Part shown: positions 1 to 8,449 of the stretch, one piece after another
Numbering within the stretch: position 1 is the first letter of the stretch
Layout: the number at the start of each line of letters is the position of its first letter
Source: Streptomyces sp. NBC_00237
Lineage (GTDB): Bacteria; Actinomycetota; Actinomycetes; Streptomycetales; Streptomycetaceae
Assembly (NCBI RefSeq): GCF_026342435.1
Contig: NZ_JAPEMT010000003.1
Span: 992,001 to 1,056,000 of the forward strand
Direction of reading: 5' to 3'
DNA length: 64,000 bases
Notes under the pieces: generated by a model
Database searches by the model: none
Seen by the model: only the letters and a program-made list of their open reading frames with translations
Told to the model about the DNA's origin: nothing
Program-made: the position numbers and the translations under genes

Positions 1-162
1 TCCACCTGCTGATGCCCCGACATCCCGCCGATGCCCCAGCGCCGTAGCCAGCGAACGCACGGCTACGGCGCACCGCCCGCCCCCAGAGGAGGTACGCCTG
101 AATCTGTTGGCGCTGATGCGACGGGAGGCTGCCATCCCAAAGTACCGATGAAGAAGGCCCAG

Positions 163-672
163 ATGACGCACGACGAGGCACTCAAGCAGCTCAGCCACCT
201 CGCGCGCGAGAGGGCATTCGGAAGGCATGTCGGATCCGACCGCCTCATCCAGGCCGGACTGGATGCCCTGATCGCCGGCTTCGAGAGCCCTTCACTCGCC
301 CTGCTGGCGGGACTCCTCCGCAGCGAGGAACCCGAAGCACCCGAGCTCTTCGACCAGGTGTTGGAGGAGCTGGGGCTGGCCTTTCACCCGCCGGCCGACC
401 CGCGAGCCGCGAAGTAGGCGATGGCCTACTGGATCGCCAGCCAGATCGCGGACGGGTCTCTCCACCCGGCCACCGGAACACACCTCATCTGGGCGGACAT
501 CGCCTACGACCTCGGTTACCCCGAGGACCTGCAACATCTCGTCTCCTGCGCGATCAATCTGGACGACTGGGAAGAGAGCTGGGGCGTCTCGCGTGAAGAG
601 CTCAACCGGGAAGCAGTCGAGGCAGCCAACCAGTTCCTGAGTAGACGACGCCGACACGACGACGAGCACTGA
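163..672 (+). pseudogene. Small hypothetical protein split by an in-frame amber codon
   Basis: Two reading frames lie in the same phase and are separated only by a TAG at 415-417. The first (84 codons from ATG 163, with AAGAAGG just upstream) contains ESPSLALLAG and ELFDQVLEELGL. The second contains IWADIAYDLGYPEDLQ and ends at 672. From memory, Streptomyces small proteins carry these two blocks in one chain, with a Trp about where the TAG stands, so a TGG to TAG change is the simplest explanation. The function is unknown and I see no catalytic motif. An earlier ATG at 148 is possible but lacks a ribosome site. If the TAG is not a sequencing error, the gene makes only a truncated product or two separate peptides. 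Confidence 0.65.
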
Positions 673-781
673 CCCGCAGGTCACGCCAAACCGAGCAGGG
701 TGTAGCTCTCTCGCAGTGAGTGGGCATGGTTGCGGGTAGCGGCCTCGTCCGGGTGGGGGGAGACTGTGTGATCATGTCCGC

Positions 782-1333
782 ATGACGGCTGGTCGGATCA
801 TCTTCCTCAACGGAACTTCCAGTTCGGGGAAGTCGAGCATTGCCCGGGAGCTGCTCGACATCCTGGACGATGGCGTCTTCTTCCACCTGGCCGTCGACAG
901 CTTCAACGCGATGCGCACCAAGCGGGACCTCTCACCGGAGGAACTCGACACCGCGCTGCGCCGGACAAGGATGGGCTTCCATCGCTCGATCGCGGTCATG
1001 GCCGAGGTGGGCAACGATGTCATCGTCGATCATGTACTCAGTGAGCCGTGGCGGCTTGTCGACTGCCTGAGCGTGCTGCCTCCGGAGGATGTGCTGTTCG
1101 TCGGCGTCCGCTGCTCGCTGGACGAACTGGTCCGCAGGGAAGCGGCGCGTGGTGATCGCCCTTCGGGTCTTGCGGCGCTGCAGTACGACCTGGTCCATGA
1201 GCATGGTGATTACGACGTCGAATGCGACACCAGCACAACAGACCCGCGTGAATGTGCCGAGCTGATCAAGAAATTCCTCCCACACAGGCCAACACCCACC
1301 GCCTTCAGCCGTCTTCGCGCACGGTTTCTCTGA
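782..1333 (+). CDS. Chloramphenicol phosphotransferase-like P-loop kinase
   Basis: A 183-residue cytoplasmic protein with a Walker A loop at residues 11-19 (GTSSSGKSS), followed by the FHLAVDSF strand whose Asp matches the catalytic aspartate of chloramphenicol 3-O-phosphotransferase (CPT). A second acidic motif, DVIVDHV, and a lid-like run rich in Arg (RREAARGDR) also fit CPT. Known CPT modifies chloramphenicol in S. venezuelae. Most homologues in Streptomyces are annotated by similarity only, so the substrate here is unproven. The length fits the family. It stands alone, with a decayed transposase converging on it from the other strand 8 bp downstream. The ATG at 782 begins the conserved GRIIFLNG strand and is the natural start. 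Confidence 0.85.
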   Translation: MTAGRIIFLNGTSSSGKSSIARELLDILDDGVFFHLAVDSFNAMRTKRDLSPEELDTALRRTRMGFHRSIAVMAEVGNDVIVDHVLSEPWRLVDCLSVLPPEDVLFVGVRCSLDELVRREAARGDRPSGLAALQYDLVHEHGDYDVECDTSTTDPRECAELIKKFLPHRPTPTAFSRLRARFL

Positions 1334-1340
1334 GGATTGT

Positions 1341-2752
1341 TCAGGCTGTCAGGCGGTAACCAGCCTGGTCGGGACGGGGATAGAGACGGGCATGCTCCTC
1401 TTGCACGTGATAGTGCCAGTAGGCGGTGAAGTCGCCGTTGCTGATGATCGCGCGGAGCTGGAGGAGGGCCTCGGCGCCGGGGACGCTCCATCGACTGCCG
1501 GTGATCGCGAGGCGGTCGGCGACCAGATGCCTGGCCGCTCCCTCGATCGCGCCGCTGCCGATCGGCCAGCCCCGGGCGAGGGCCTGGTCGTAGTGGAGGA
1601 AGTCGCAGTTGTTCCGCAGGTAGCGGATCGCTTTGTCGACGGCGGTGCGCTGTTCACTGGTCAGTTGGTGGTCGGCCTCGGTGCTCAGGGCGGTGACCGT
1701 GTCGTGGGTAGCACCGTTCAGCAGACGGACGGCGTGGACGGCAACCCAGTCCTCGCCGTCCGGGTCGGTGGGGCGGAAGAAGCAGCGGGCGGCGGCCCAG
1801 AGTTTCTCCAGAACGTGCACGATGTCCAGGACGATGTGGATCTTTATGCCGCGGCGGGCGGCTTCGGCCTGGATGAGGTCGAGTTGGTGACGTGCGCCGT
1901 CGACCAGGACGACCCAGTCGCGGCGGTGCCCGGGGTCGCGAGCGGCGGCTTGGTCGAAAGCCTGGGCGATGACCTGCTCGGGGTCGTGCTCGACGGAGCC
2001 GGTCAGCCACTTGTGGGTGCCCCGGGGGCCGGGCCGGGGTCGGCGGCGGCCGGTGCGGCCGCCGGGCGGGGCGATCACGTCGTGCGGGCGACGGACGGCC
2101 GGGTCGGTGTCGTAGACGCAGGCGAGGGTCGCCATCCGTTTCCGGTTCGTCTTCTCCCCGGCGGACAGGCGGGTGCGGAAGACGTGCTGGGCGCGTCGGG
2201 CGGCGCGGGCGGTGTGTTCTCGCGCAGGTGCTCGGGCCTCATCGCGATGCCCTTGCCGTCGACGGACAGGACCAGCAGCGTCGAGGCACTTGCCGGGACA
2301 GGCGTGCGGGCGGCGTAGAAGGCGGCGATATCGGTGGCGGCGGCCTTGACCAGGTGTTCGAGCTGGCGCTTCCCGACCACTTTGCCGCTGGCGCGTCCGA
2401 CCGCGTCCAGGGCGGTGTCGTAGGAGCCGCGGACCGCTTCGAGTACCGCGAGGCGGCGCAGTCCGAGGCTGTGTCGCTCACGTGGCAGCGGGAGCACGGC
2501 GTCGGCCGGATGGAGGTTGGGCAGTCCCGCAGCGCGCAGGGCACACCGCGTCACGGTCACCGTCCCGACCACCGTCGCCAACTTGCGTCGGTGGCACGGT
2601 TCCAGGCGGGTCCGTCCACCACCGACCCGCGCCCGGCCCGGAGCGTCCAGCGCTGACAACACGGTCTCCTCGCGCCGTGCGCGAAGGTCGAGGTGGCCTT
2701 GCAGGAGGAGACGGGCCAGCTCCCGGCCGCCGACCGCCGCCCGCTCCTCCAC
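1341..2752 (-). pseudogene. ISKra4-family transposase, frameshifted remnant
   Basis: Two overlapping frames on the minus strand together give an ISKra4-type transposase. The upstream one (2752 to about 2225) carries RELARLLLQGHLDLRA and the DGKGIAMRPEHLRE catalytic segment. The downstream one (about 2160 to 1341) carries VVLVDGARHQLDLIQ, the HIVLDIVHVLEKLW block and the conserved GSGAIEGAARHLV end. A frameshift near 2150-2220 separates them, so no full-length enzyme can be made. The same frame stays open a little upstream of 2752 (to about 2790) without a clear start, so the 5' end is probably also lost. It abuts the 3' end of the glutamate-synthase-like gene. I could not identify terminal inverted repeats. 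Confidence 0.8.
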
Positions 2753-2812
2753 TTCCTGGTGGGCGTGCTGCGCAGGGCATGACGGTTGAAGACAGGTGGC
2801 CGAGTAGCTGGC

Positions 2813-4327
2813 TCAGGTGGTGAGCAGTTTGGCGATCTCATGGGTGAGCTCCGGCCCGAGCGAGCCCCAGCCATCCTTGTAGCCGTACACACTCCCCAGG
2901 GTGCGGGCGTCGTAGTCGCCGTTCAGGATGTCTATGTCGGTGGGGGTGATGAGCGACGGGTGGGGGACACCGAGGGCGCCCGAGACCCTCAGCAACTCAC
3001 TGCGCAGGGTGCGCAGGTACGTCGCGGCCCGGATGCCCTTCGAGGGCGCGTCGATGCCGCGCGCCAGCCACGGGCTCTGGGTGGTGATGCCGGTGGGGCA
3101 CTTGTCGGTGTGGCACTTCTGGGCCTGGATGCAGCCGATGGACAGCATCGCCTCACGGCCCACGTTGATCATGTCGACGCCGAGGGCGAACGCGACGACG
3201 GCGTTCTCGGGCAGGCCGAGCTTGCCGGAGCCGATGAAGGTGATGTCGTCGGTCAGGCCCCGCTCGGCGAACACGCCGTAGACGCGGGAGAAGCCCACGC
3301 GGAACGGCAGGGACACCGAGTCGGCGAACATCAGGGGAGCCGCCCCAGTGCCGCCCTCGCCACCGTCGACGGTCACGAAGTCGACCCCTCGCTCACCCCG
3401 CTCCATCAGCGTGGCGAGTTCCTCCCAGAAGTCCATCTCCCCGACGGCGCTTTTGATCCCGACCGGCAATCCGGTCTCCGTGGCCAACAGTTCCACGAAG
3501 TCGAGCATCGAGTCCACGTCGTGGAACGCGGTGTGCCGCGACGGCGAAGCGCAGTCCTTGCCTGCGGGAATGTCGCGGATCCCGGCAATCTCGTCGGTCA
3601 CCTTCGCGCCCGGCAGCATGCCGCCGAGCCCCGGCTTCGCGCCCTGCGAGAGCTTGATCTCGATCGCCTTGACGGGCGCACCCGCGACCATGGACTTGAG
3701 CTTGTCGAGGTTGAACGTCCCGTCCTCGTTGCGGCAGCCGAAGTACGCCGTACCGATCTGGAGGACAAGGTCCCCGCCTTTGAGGTGGTAGGGCGACAGG
3801 CCGCCCTCGCCGGTGTTCTGCATCGTCCCGGCCAGCGCCGCGCCCTTGTTGAGCGCCGTGACGGCCGCGCCGGACAGCGAGCCGAAGCTCATCGCCGAGA
3901 TGTTGATGACGCTCGCCGGGCGGAATGCCTTCGCGCGGCCGCGCGGTCCGCCGAGCACCTTGGCCGAGGGCAACGCCGCCTGCGGGTCGCTCAGATCGGG
4001 CAGCGCACCGGCGAACGTACGCTGCTTCACGTATGCATGACCCTGCACGTGCTCGACGTCGTTGTCGGTGCCGAACCCGAAGTAGTTGTTCTCCCCCTTC
4101 GCCGACGCGTAGATCCAGCTGCGCTGGTCACGGCTGAAGGGACGCTCCTCGTCGTTGGAGGTCACGATGTACTGGCGTAGTTCGGGGCCGATCGTCTCCA
4201 GCACGTACCTGGCGTGTCCCACCAGGGGGAAGTTCCTCAGCAGCGCGTGCTTCTTCTGCACGAGGTCGCGGGCGGCCACCAGCGCCAACCCCGTGGCGGC
4301 TGCCGCACCTATGCTCCGAGCACGCAT
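2813..4327 (-). CDS. FMN-binding glutamate synthase-family protein
   Basis: A 504-residue protein of the GltS/GltB FMN-domain family. A hydrophobic N-terminal stretch (about residues 3-18) suggests membrane attachment, as is usual for this stand-alone class. The FMN/2-oxoglutarate barrel shows ISAMSFGSLSGAAV, the QNTGEGGLSPYH loop, VDFVTVDGGEGGTGAAP and IGSGKLG. A cysteine cluster CIQAQKCHTDKCPTG matches the 3Fe-4S ligand loop of glutamate synthase. There is no amidotransferase domain, so it cannot use glutamine by itself, and its physiological substrate is unknown. I chose the ATG at 4327 because GAGGAGAGG lies about 10 nt upstream; an ATG 12 codons earlier is also open. It lies just downstream of, and on the same strand as, the acetolactate-synthase-like gene, but a hairpin separates them. 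Confidence 0.88.
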   Translation of the reverse strand: MRARSIGAAAATGLALVAARDLVQKKHALLRNFPLVGHARYVLETIGPELRQYIVTSNDEERPFSRDQRSWIYASAKGENNYFGFGTDNDVEHVQGHAYVKQRTFAGALPDLSDPQAALPSAKVLGGPRGRAKAFRPASVINISAMSFGSLSGAAVTALNKGAALAGTMQNTGEGGLSPYHLKGGDLVLQIGTAYFGCRNEDGTFNLDKLKSMVAGAPVKAIEIKLSQGAKPGLGGMLPGAKVTDEIAGIRDIPAGKDCASPSRHTAFHDVDSMLDFVELLATETGLPVGIKSAVGEMDFWEELATLMERGERGVDFVTVDGGEGGTGAAPLMFADSVSLPFRVGFSRVYGVFAERGLTDDITFIGSGKLGLPENAVVAFALGVDMINVGREAMLSIGCIQAQKCHTDKCPTGITTQSPWLARGIDAPSKGIRAATYLRTLRSELLRVSGALGVPHPSLITPTDIDILNGDYDARTLGSVYGYKDGWGSLGPELTHEIAKLLTT

Positions 4328-4442
4328 CACAGACGTTCCTCTCCTCGACTGGCCGAACCTCACGGTGGCCGTCTACCCCGCGCCGCGGTGATACCACGCG
4401 ATGCCGGAGACCCGAGGGCACCGCCCCCGCGGGAGGGCCGCC

Positions 4443-4470
4443 GCGCGGCCCGTACGGGGTCGGGCCGCGC
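4443..4470 (-). terminator. Hairpin terminator after the ThDP enzyme gene
   Basis: GCGCGGCCC at 4443-4451 pairs perfectly with GGGCCGCGC at 4462-4470 around a 10-nt loop. The hairpin sits about 10 bp past the stop codon of the minus-strand gene ending at 4481 and before the start of the next minus-strand gene. There is no T-run, which is normal in Streptomyces. It may be a partial terminator or an mRNA-stabilising stem. Confidence 0.5.
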
Positions 4471-4480
4471 CGTGGGCGGG

Positions 4481-6166
4481 TCAGAGTGCCGAGTCGAGGT
4501 GACCGAGGTGCTCGATGAGGTTCATGTTCTCGGCGTAGTCCACGGGGCAGTTGATGATCGACACGCCCGGGTCCGCCAGTGCCTCACGGAGCGTCGGCAG
4601 CAGGTCCCCGGCGGACTCGATGTGGTAGCCCTTCGCGCCGAAGCTGCGGGCGTACTGGACGATGTCCGGGTTGCCGAAGTCGGTGTTGGAGTTTTCCCCG
4701 ACCTCCAGGTCCATCTTCCACTTGATGAGCCCGTAACCGTTGTCCTCCCAGATCAGCACGGTCAGCGGAATGTTCTCGCGGACCGCCGTCTCGATCTCCT
4801 GGGAGTGCATGAGGAACGAGCCGTCGCCGACCGCCGCCAGCACCTTCGTCTGCGGCCTGGCGAGCTGAACCGCGAGCGCGCCGGGCAGCGAGAAGCCCAT
4901 GGTGGACAAGCCGTTGGAGATGAGGCAGGTGTTCGGCGCGTACGTCGGGTAGAGCCGGGCCATCCACATCTTCAGCGCGCCGGTGTCGACCAGCACGATG
5001 TCGTCGCGACCGAGCACGGCGCGGGTGTCGGCGATGACGCGCTGCGGGGCGAGCGGGTAGCGCTCGTCCGCGGCGCCCTGCTCGAGTTCCTTGGCAAGCA
5101 GCGCGCGGGTGGCCGTGGTGTCCTCGTCGTCGATGGTCCAGCGCAGGCCGTCGAGTTCGGTGGCGAGGGCGTCGAGGGAGGCGGAGATGTCGCCGATGAT
5201 GCCGACGTCGACCGAGTAGCTGTCGTCCACCTCCGCCGGGACGCGGTGGATGTGGACGATCTTCTTGTCACCGTCCGGGTTGATCCGGGACGGGTCGAAC
5301 TCCTGCAGCTCGTAGCCGACGGCGATGACGACGTCGGCCTCCTCGAACCCGAAGTTGGTGTAGTCGCGCCGCATGAAGCCGAACGTGCCGGTCGCGCACG
5401 GGTGGTCGTCGGGCAGGACGCCCTTGCCGTGGAAGGTGGTCGCCGTCGACACGTCGAGTGCGGTGGCGAACGCCGTCAGCGACTCCTGGGCGCCGCCGCG
5501 CGCCGCGCCGTGTCCGGCGAGGATCACCGGTCGGCGGGCCTCCCGCAGAAGCTCCGCCGCTCGCTTGATCTGCTTCGGGGACGGCGCCTCGGGCTGCACG
5601 ACGTTCCTGCGCAGCGGGCGCAGTTCCGAGCCGTCCGTCGCCTCGTCGACGTCCTCGGGCACGGCGAGGTAGACGGCGCCGGGCCGCTCGGACTCCGCGG
5701 TCTTGAACGCGCGCCGCACCATCTCGGGGATGGCCCGGGTGGCCGGGACCTCCGCCGACCACTTCGTGATCGGGGCGAACATGCTCACCAGGTCCACGAA
5801 CTGGTGGGACTCCTTGTAGTTGCGCTCCTTGCCGACCTGCGCGGTGATCGCGACGACGGGCGTGCTGTTCGTCATGGCATCGGCGACGCCCAGCATCAGG
5901 TTGATCGCGCCGGGCCCCAGAGTCGCGGACATCACACCCGCCGAGCCGGTGAGTCGGCCGTACATCTCCGCCATGAAAGACGCGGCCTGCTCGTGCCGGG
6001 TGAGGATGTAGCGGATCTTCTCCGAGCGGGCGAGGGCGTTGGTGAAACGGATGTTCTCCTCGCCGGGTACGCCGAACACCACCTCGACGCCCTCGTTCTC
6101 CAGGCAGCGAACCAGGAGTTCGGCCGCTCCGTCGGGGGTCTGCTTCCGGTGCTCGGCGTCGCTCAC
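4481..6166 (-). CDS. Acetolactate synthase-like ThDP-dependent enzyme (large subunit type)
   Basis: A 561-residue ThDP enzyme of the acetohydroxyacid synthase/oxalyl-CoA decarboxylase superfamily. Visible features are the activating Glu in RHEQAASFMAEMYGRL (N-terminal PYR domain), the central FAD/nucleotide-type domain around DDHPCATGTFGFM, and the C-terminal GDGSFLMHSQ...DNGYG ThDP-Mg motif. No regulatory small subunit (ilvN) is nearby, unlike the biosynthetic ilvBN operon, so this is probably a catabolic or specialised paralogue. The downstream partner is an FMN glutamate-synthase-like gene in the same orientation. The ATG at 6166 has GGAGAGGA a few bases upstream. Substrate specificity cannot be read from the sequence. 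Confidence 0.85.
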   Translation of the reverse strand: MSDAEHRKQTPDGAAELLVRCLENEGVEVVFGVPGEENIRFTNALARSEKIRYILTRHEQAASFMAEMYGRLTGSAGVMSATLGPGAINLMLGVADAMTNSTPVVAITAQVGKERNYKESHQFVDLVSMFAPITKWSAEVPATRAIPEMVRRAFKTAESERPGAVYLAVPEDVDEATDGSELRPLRRNVVQPEAPSPKQIKRAAELLREARRPVILAGHGAARGGAQESLTAFATALDVSTATTFHGKGVLPDDHPCATGTFGFMRRDYTNFGFEEADVVIAVGYELQEFDPSRINPDGDKKIVHIHRVPAEVDDSYSVDVGIIGDISASLDALATELDGLRWTIDDEDTTATRALLAKELEQGAADERYPLAPQRVIADTRAVLGRDDIVLVDTGALKMWMARLYPTYAPNTCLISNGLSTMGFSLPGALAVQLARPQTKVLAAVGDGSFLMHSQEIETAVRENIPLTVLIWEDNGYGLIKWKMDLEVGENSNTDFGNPDIVQYARSFGAKGYHIESAGDLLPTLREALADPGVSIINCPVDYAENMNLIEHLGHLDSAL

Positions 6167-6186
6167 GCTGATCGTGTCCTCTCCTG

Positions 6187-6524
6187 AGTTTTGGGCGCGC
6201 CGATGGGCGGGCCGGTCAGCCGTCTACCCCGGTCGGCCGTCCGGACGCCTGCTGGGGCGACGTTCCGCCGAAGTCCTCGGCGCCCGCCATGTGCTGATTG
6301 CGGTGCCGTCGTTGGATCTGATCGGCCACACCTGGGCAAAGCCCGACGGCAGCCGTTCAGACCGTCGGTACAGCTCCACAGCCGCACGCACGGCGTTGAC
6401 AAGAACGTGCGACCACGTGACACCGGCCTGGGGCGGCGGAAGTGAACATCTTGAGCCCTCCCCCCACCTCCACAAGATCGCAAAAGCAAAGACACGACTC
6501 CCTGGAGGCGTTCTGTCACAGCGG
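6187..6524. other. Intergenic stretch without a supported gene
   Basis: This is the upstream region of the ThDP enzyme gene and of the methyltransferase stump. Short open frames are present but show no recognisable protein pattern. Coherent methyltransferase reading only begins near 6525, so the missing 5' part of that gene was probably deleted here. Confidence 0.5.
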
Positions 6525-6918
6525 GGACAGGCCGCGCGTTCTCAGCGAGGCCGCACGCGTCCTCAAGCCCGGCGGAGCCCTCGCCTTCGCCGACATCATG
6601 GCCGACGAGGACGCGCCCGCCGACGCGCTGCACCCGGTCGTCTCGCGTCTCGGCCTGGACGCGCTGGCCACCTCCTCCTTCTACGTCGACCGGCTGACCG
6701 GACTGGGTCTGGCCCCCGTCGAATTCGACGACCACAGCAGCCAACTCACCCACCACTACGTCAGGCTGAGCGCCGACACCCGCGCCAAGGAGGCCGAGCT
6801 GCGCGCCACCCCCGCCTACGTCGACGGCCTGCTCGCCAACCTCCCGCTCTGGGTCGAGGCCGCCCGCGCCGGACGGCTGCACTGGGGCACCTTCAGCGCC
6901 CGGCGTACCGCCGCATAG
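6525..6918 (+). pseudogene. C-terminal fragment of a sarcosine/dimethylglycine-type N-methyltransferase
   Basis: The frame reads as the last 130 or so residues of a SAM-dependent methyltransferase: RVLSEAARVLKPGGALAF (motif III region and following strand), then a tail ending LPLWVEAARAGRLHWGTF, which resembles the C-terminus of bacterial sarcosine/dimethylglycine methyltransferases that make betaine. The SAM-binding glycine loop and the whole N-terminal half are absent. The open frame does start earlier (ATG 6442), but the first 25 or so residues do not look like the family. It is therefore a 5'-truncated remnant and is unlikely to be active. No other betaine gene is nearby. Confidence 0.7.
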
Positions 6919-7148
6919 TGCAGACAGCGGCTCGGGGCGTCCCGAAGTGAGGGACGGCGTCCCGTGGTTCGGGAGCCGGGGGCCGATCGACTTCGTGCCG
7001 GTAGGGGGAACCCGCGCCGGTGGCGGCACCTCTTGACCGGTGACCGTAGCCGTGTTCATGACGTACGGCGCACGGGCGGCAACGACCGCGCCGCACACCG
7101 CTCGTGCCACCGCCCGTGCGATGCGAACCTTCCCCGGGGGGAACCCTC

Positions 7149-7829
7149 GTGGCGAAGTCCCACCGCCGTTCCAGGGCCGCAGCCCTCGCGGCCGCGGGTC
7201 TGGCAGCCACCGCGACTCCCGCCGCCGCGATCCAGGGCGGCGGGAAATCCACCACCACGGACCACCCGTACACCATGCAGATCCGCAGCGAGGCGGGCGA
7301 GGGCGGAGCGAGCGAGCACGTCTGCGGCGGCACCCTCATCGCGCCGGACAAGGTGCCGACCGCCGCCCACTGCGTGGACGCCCACTGCGTGGACAAGGAG
7401 GAGGGCATGCCTCCCGTCGGCTACGAGGTGGTCGGCGGCCGCACCGACCTGCGGACCACCAGGGGCACGGTCCGCCAGATCACCTCGATCAGGATCTACC
7501 CGAAGTTCGACGGGACCCACTACCTGTACGACGCGGCCGTCCTCACGCTGGCCGGGCCGATGCCGTACAAGACGCTGCCCGTCGCCGGGCCGAAGGACGC
7601 CGCGCTCTTCGGGTCCGGCCGGTCCGCGACCGCCCTAGGCCGGGGGCTCACCGCCACCGGCACCTTCGACAGCATCTGCCGGGGCGACTCGAGCGGCCCG
7701 CTGGTCGTGGGCGGCAAGCTGGTCGGGATCACTTCGACCGGCAACAAGTTCTGCAACAGGGACTACCCGACCGGTCTCTTCACCCCAACCAGCGCGATCC
7801 TCGCGGGGCTGGGCCCTCCGACCGGCTGA
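7149..7829 (+). CDS. Secreted trypsin-like serine protease, atypical
   Basis: A 226-residue chymotrypsin-fold (S1) protease with a Streptomyces-type signal peptide (KSHRRSRAAALAAAGLAA, cleavage likely after TPAAA). I chose the GTG at 7149, with GGGGGGAA 4-10 nt upstream, because it directly precedes the signal peptide. The His motif TAAHC and the Asp in YDAAVL are present. The Ser loop reads CRGDSSGPLV instead of the usual GDSGGP. The segment before the Ser loop is about 25 residues shorter than in S. griseus trypsin-like enzymes. The His region contains a perfect 15-bp tandem duplication that repeats AHCVD. These changes raise doubt about activity. It has no operon partner. Confidence 0.82.
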   Translation: MAKSHRRSRAAALAAAGLAATATPAAAIQGGGKSTTTDHPYTMQIRSEAGEGGASEHVCGGTLIAPDKVPTAAHCVDAHCVDKEEGMPPVGYEVVGGRTDLRTTRGTVRQITSIRIYPKFDGTHYLYDAAVLTLAGPMPYKTLPVAGPKDAALFGSGRSATALGRGLTATGTFDSICRGDSSGPLVVGGKLVGITSTGNKFCNRDYPTGLFTPTSAILAGLGPPTG

Positions 7830-8449
7830 CCGCACGCCGTACGGGCCGCTGCGCGTGCTGCCTAACGGGCCGCTGAACCGGCTGCCGTACGAGCGGTCGA
7901 ACGGCGTCTCCCCGGTGTGTTCGGTGTGTTCGGTGTTTGAATTGATGCGTGAAGTCGGTGAATGGAACTTCGCCGGACGAGCCTTTTCGGAGTGATGTGG
8001 ATCGCCTTTGCGGGTGCGGTGATTACAGGAGCCCGACAAGGGGAAGTGGTGTTTATTTCGGAGGCGTTGGGCGGCGGGTGAGACGAGTTGAGGTCGTCAA
8101 CGTTTCATTGACAGTTGCTCTGTACGGGTGATTGAGTCGGGCCAGTCGCAAGGCCGTGGTAACAGCCTGTCGGGCGAGGTGAAAGGGGTGCACTGTCGGC
8201 GGATTCGCTATCTCTCAACGGCCCATTTCCGCCATGGTGGCCGGTTGTTTTCCCCTCTTGGTCACTGGTTCGTTTTCGCAGTGACGGCCGGGGATTTGAC
8301 CGACGCTTTTCCTATTCTTGTCCCGCTGTCGGTAGGGCGTTCACAGGGGTGTGTATGGAGGGTTTCTGAGCCGTACTCGTGGAGCCGCCCGCACCGCGCG
8401 TGCTGCCGGTCGGCCCGCAGGTTCTCGAGTCCAGGAACAGGAGCAAGGC
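7830..8449 (+). promoter_or_regulatory. AT-richer leader upstream of the biosynthetic cluster
   Basis: About 620 bp without a convincing gene and clearly less GC-rich than its neighbours, especially 7930-8340. It precedes the first gene of the long co-directional cluster, so the main cluster promoter is expected here. The best sigma-70-like candidate is TTGACA at 8108-8113 with TTGAGT 18 nt downstream, but the -10 match is weak. I see no clear operator palindrome. Confidence 0.45.

Noticed and set aside
2786..6187. Long plus-strand frames opposite the glutamate-synthase-like and ThDP genes
   Set aside because: Composition is Arg/Gly/Val-rich shadow sequence with no family pattern, while the minus strand encodes two clear enzymes.
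8108..8137. TTGACA-18-TTGAGT as the main promoter of the biosynthetic cluster
   Set aside because: The -35 is good but the -10 is poor and about 310 bp from the start, so I list the whole leader instead of a defined promoter.
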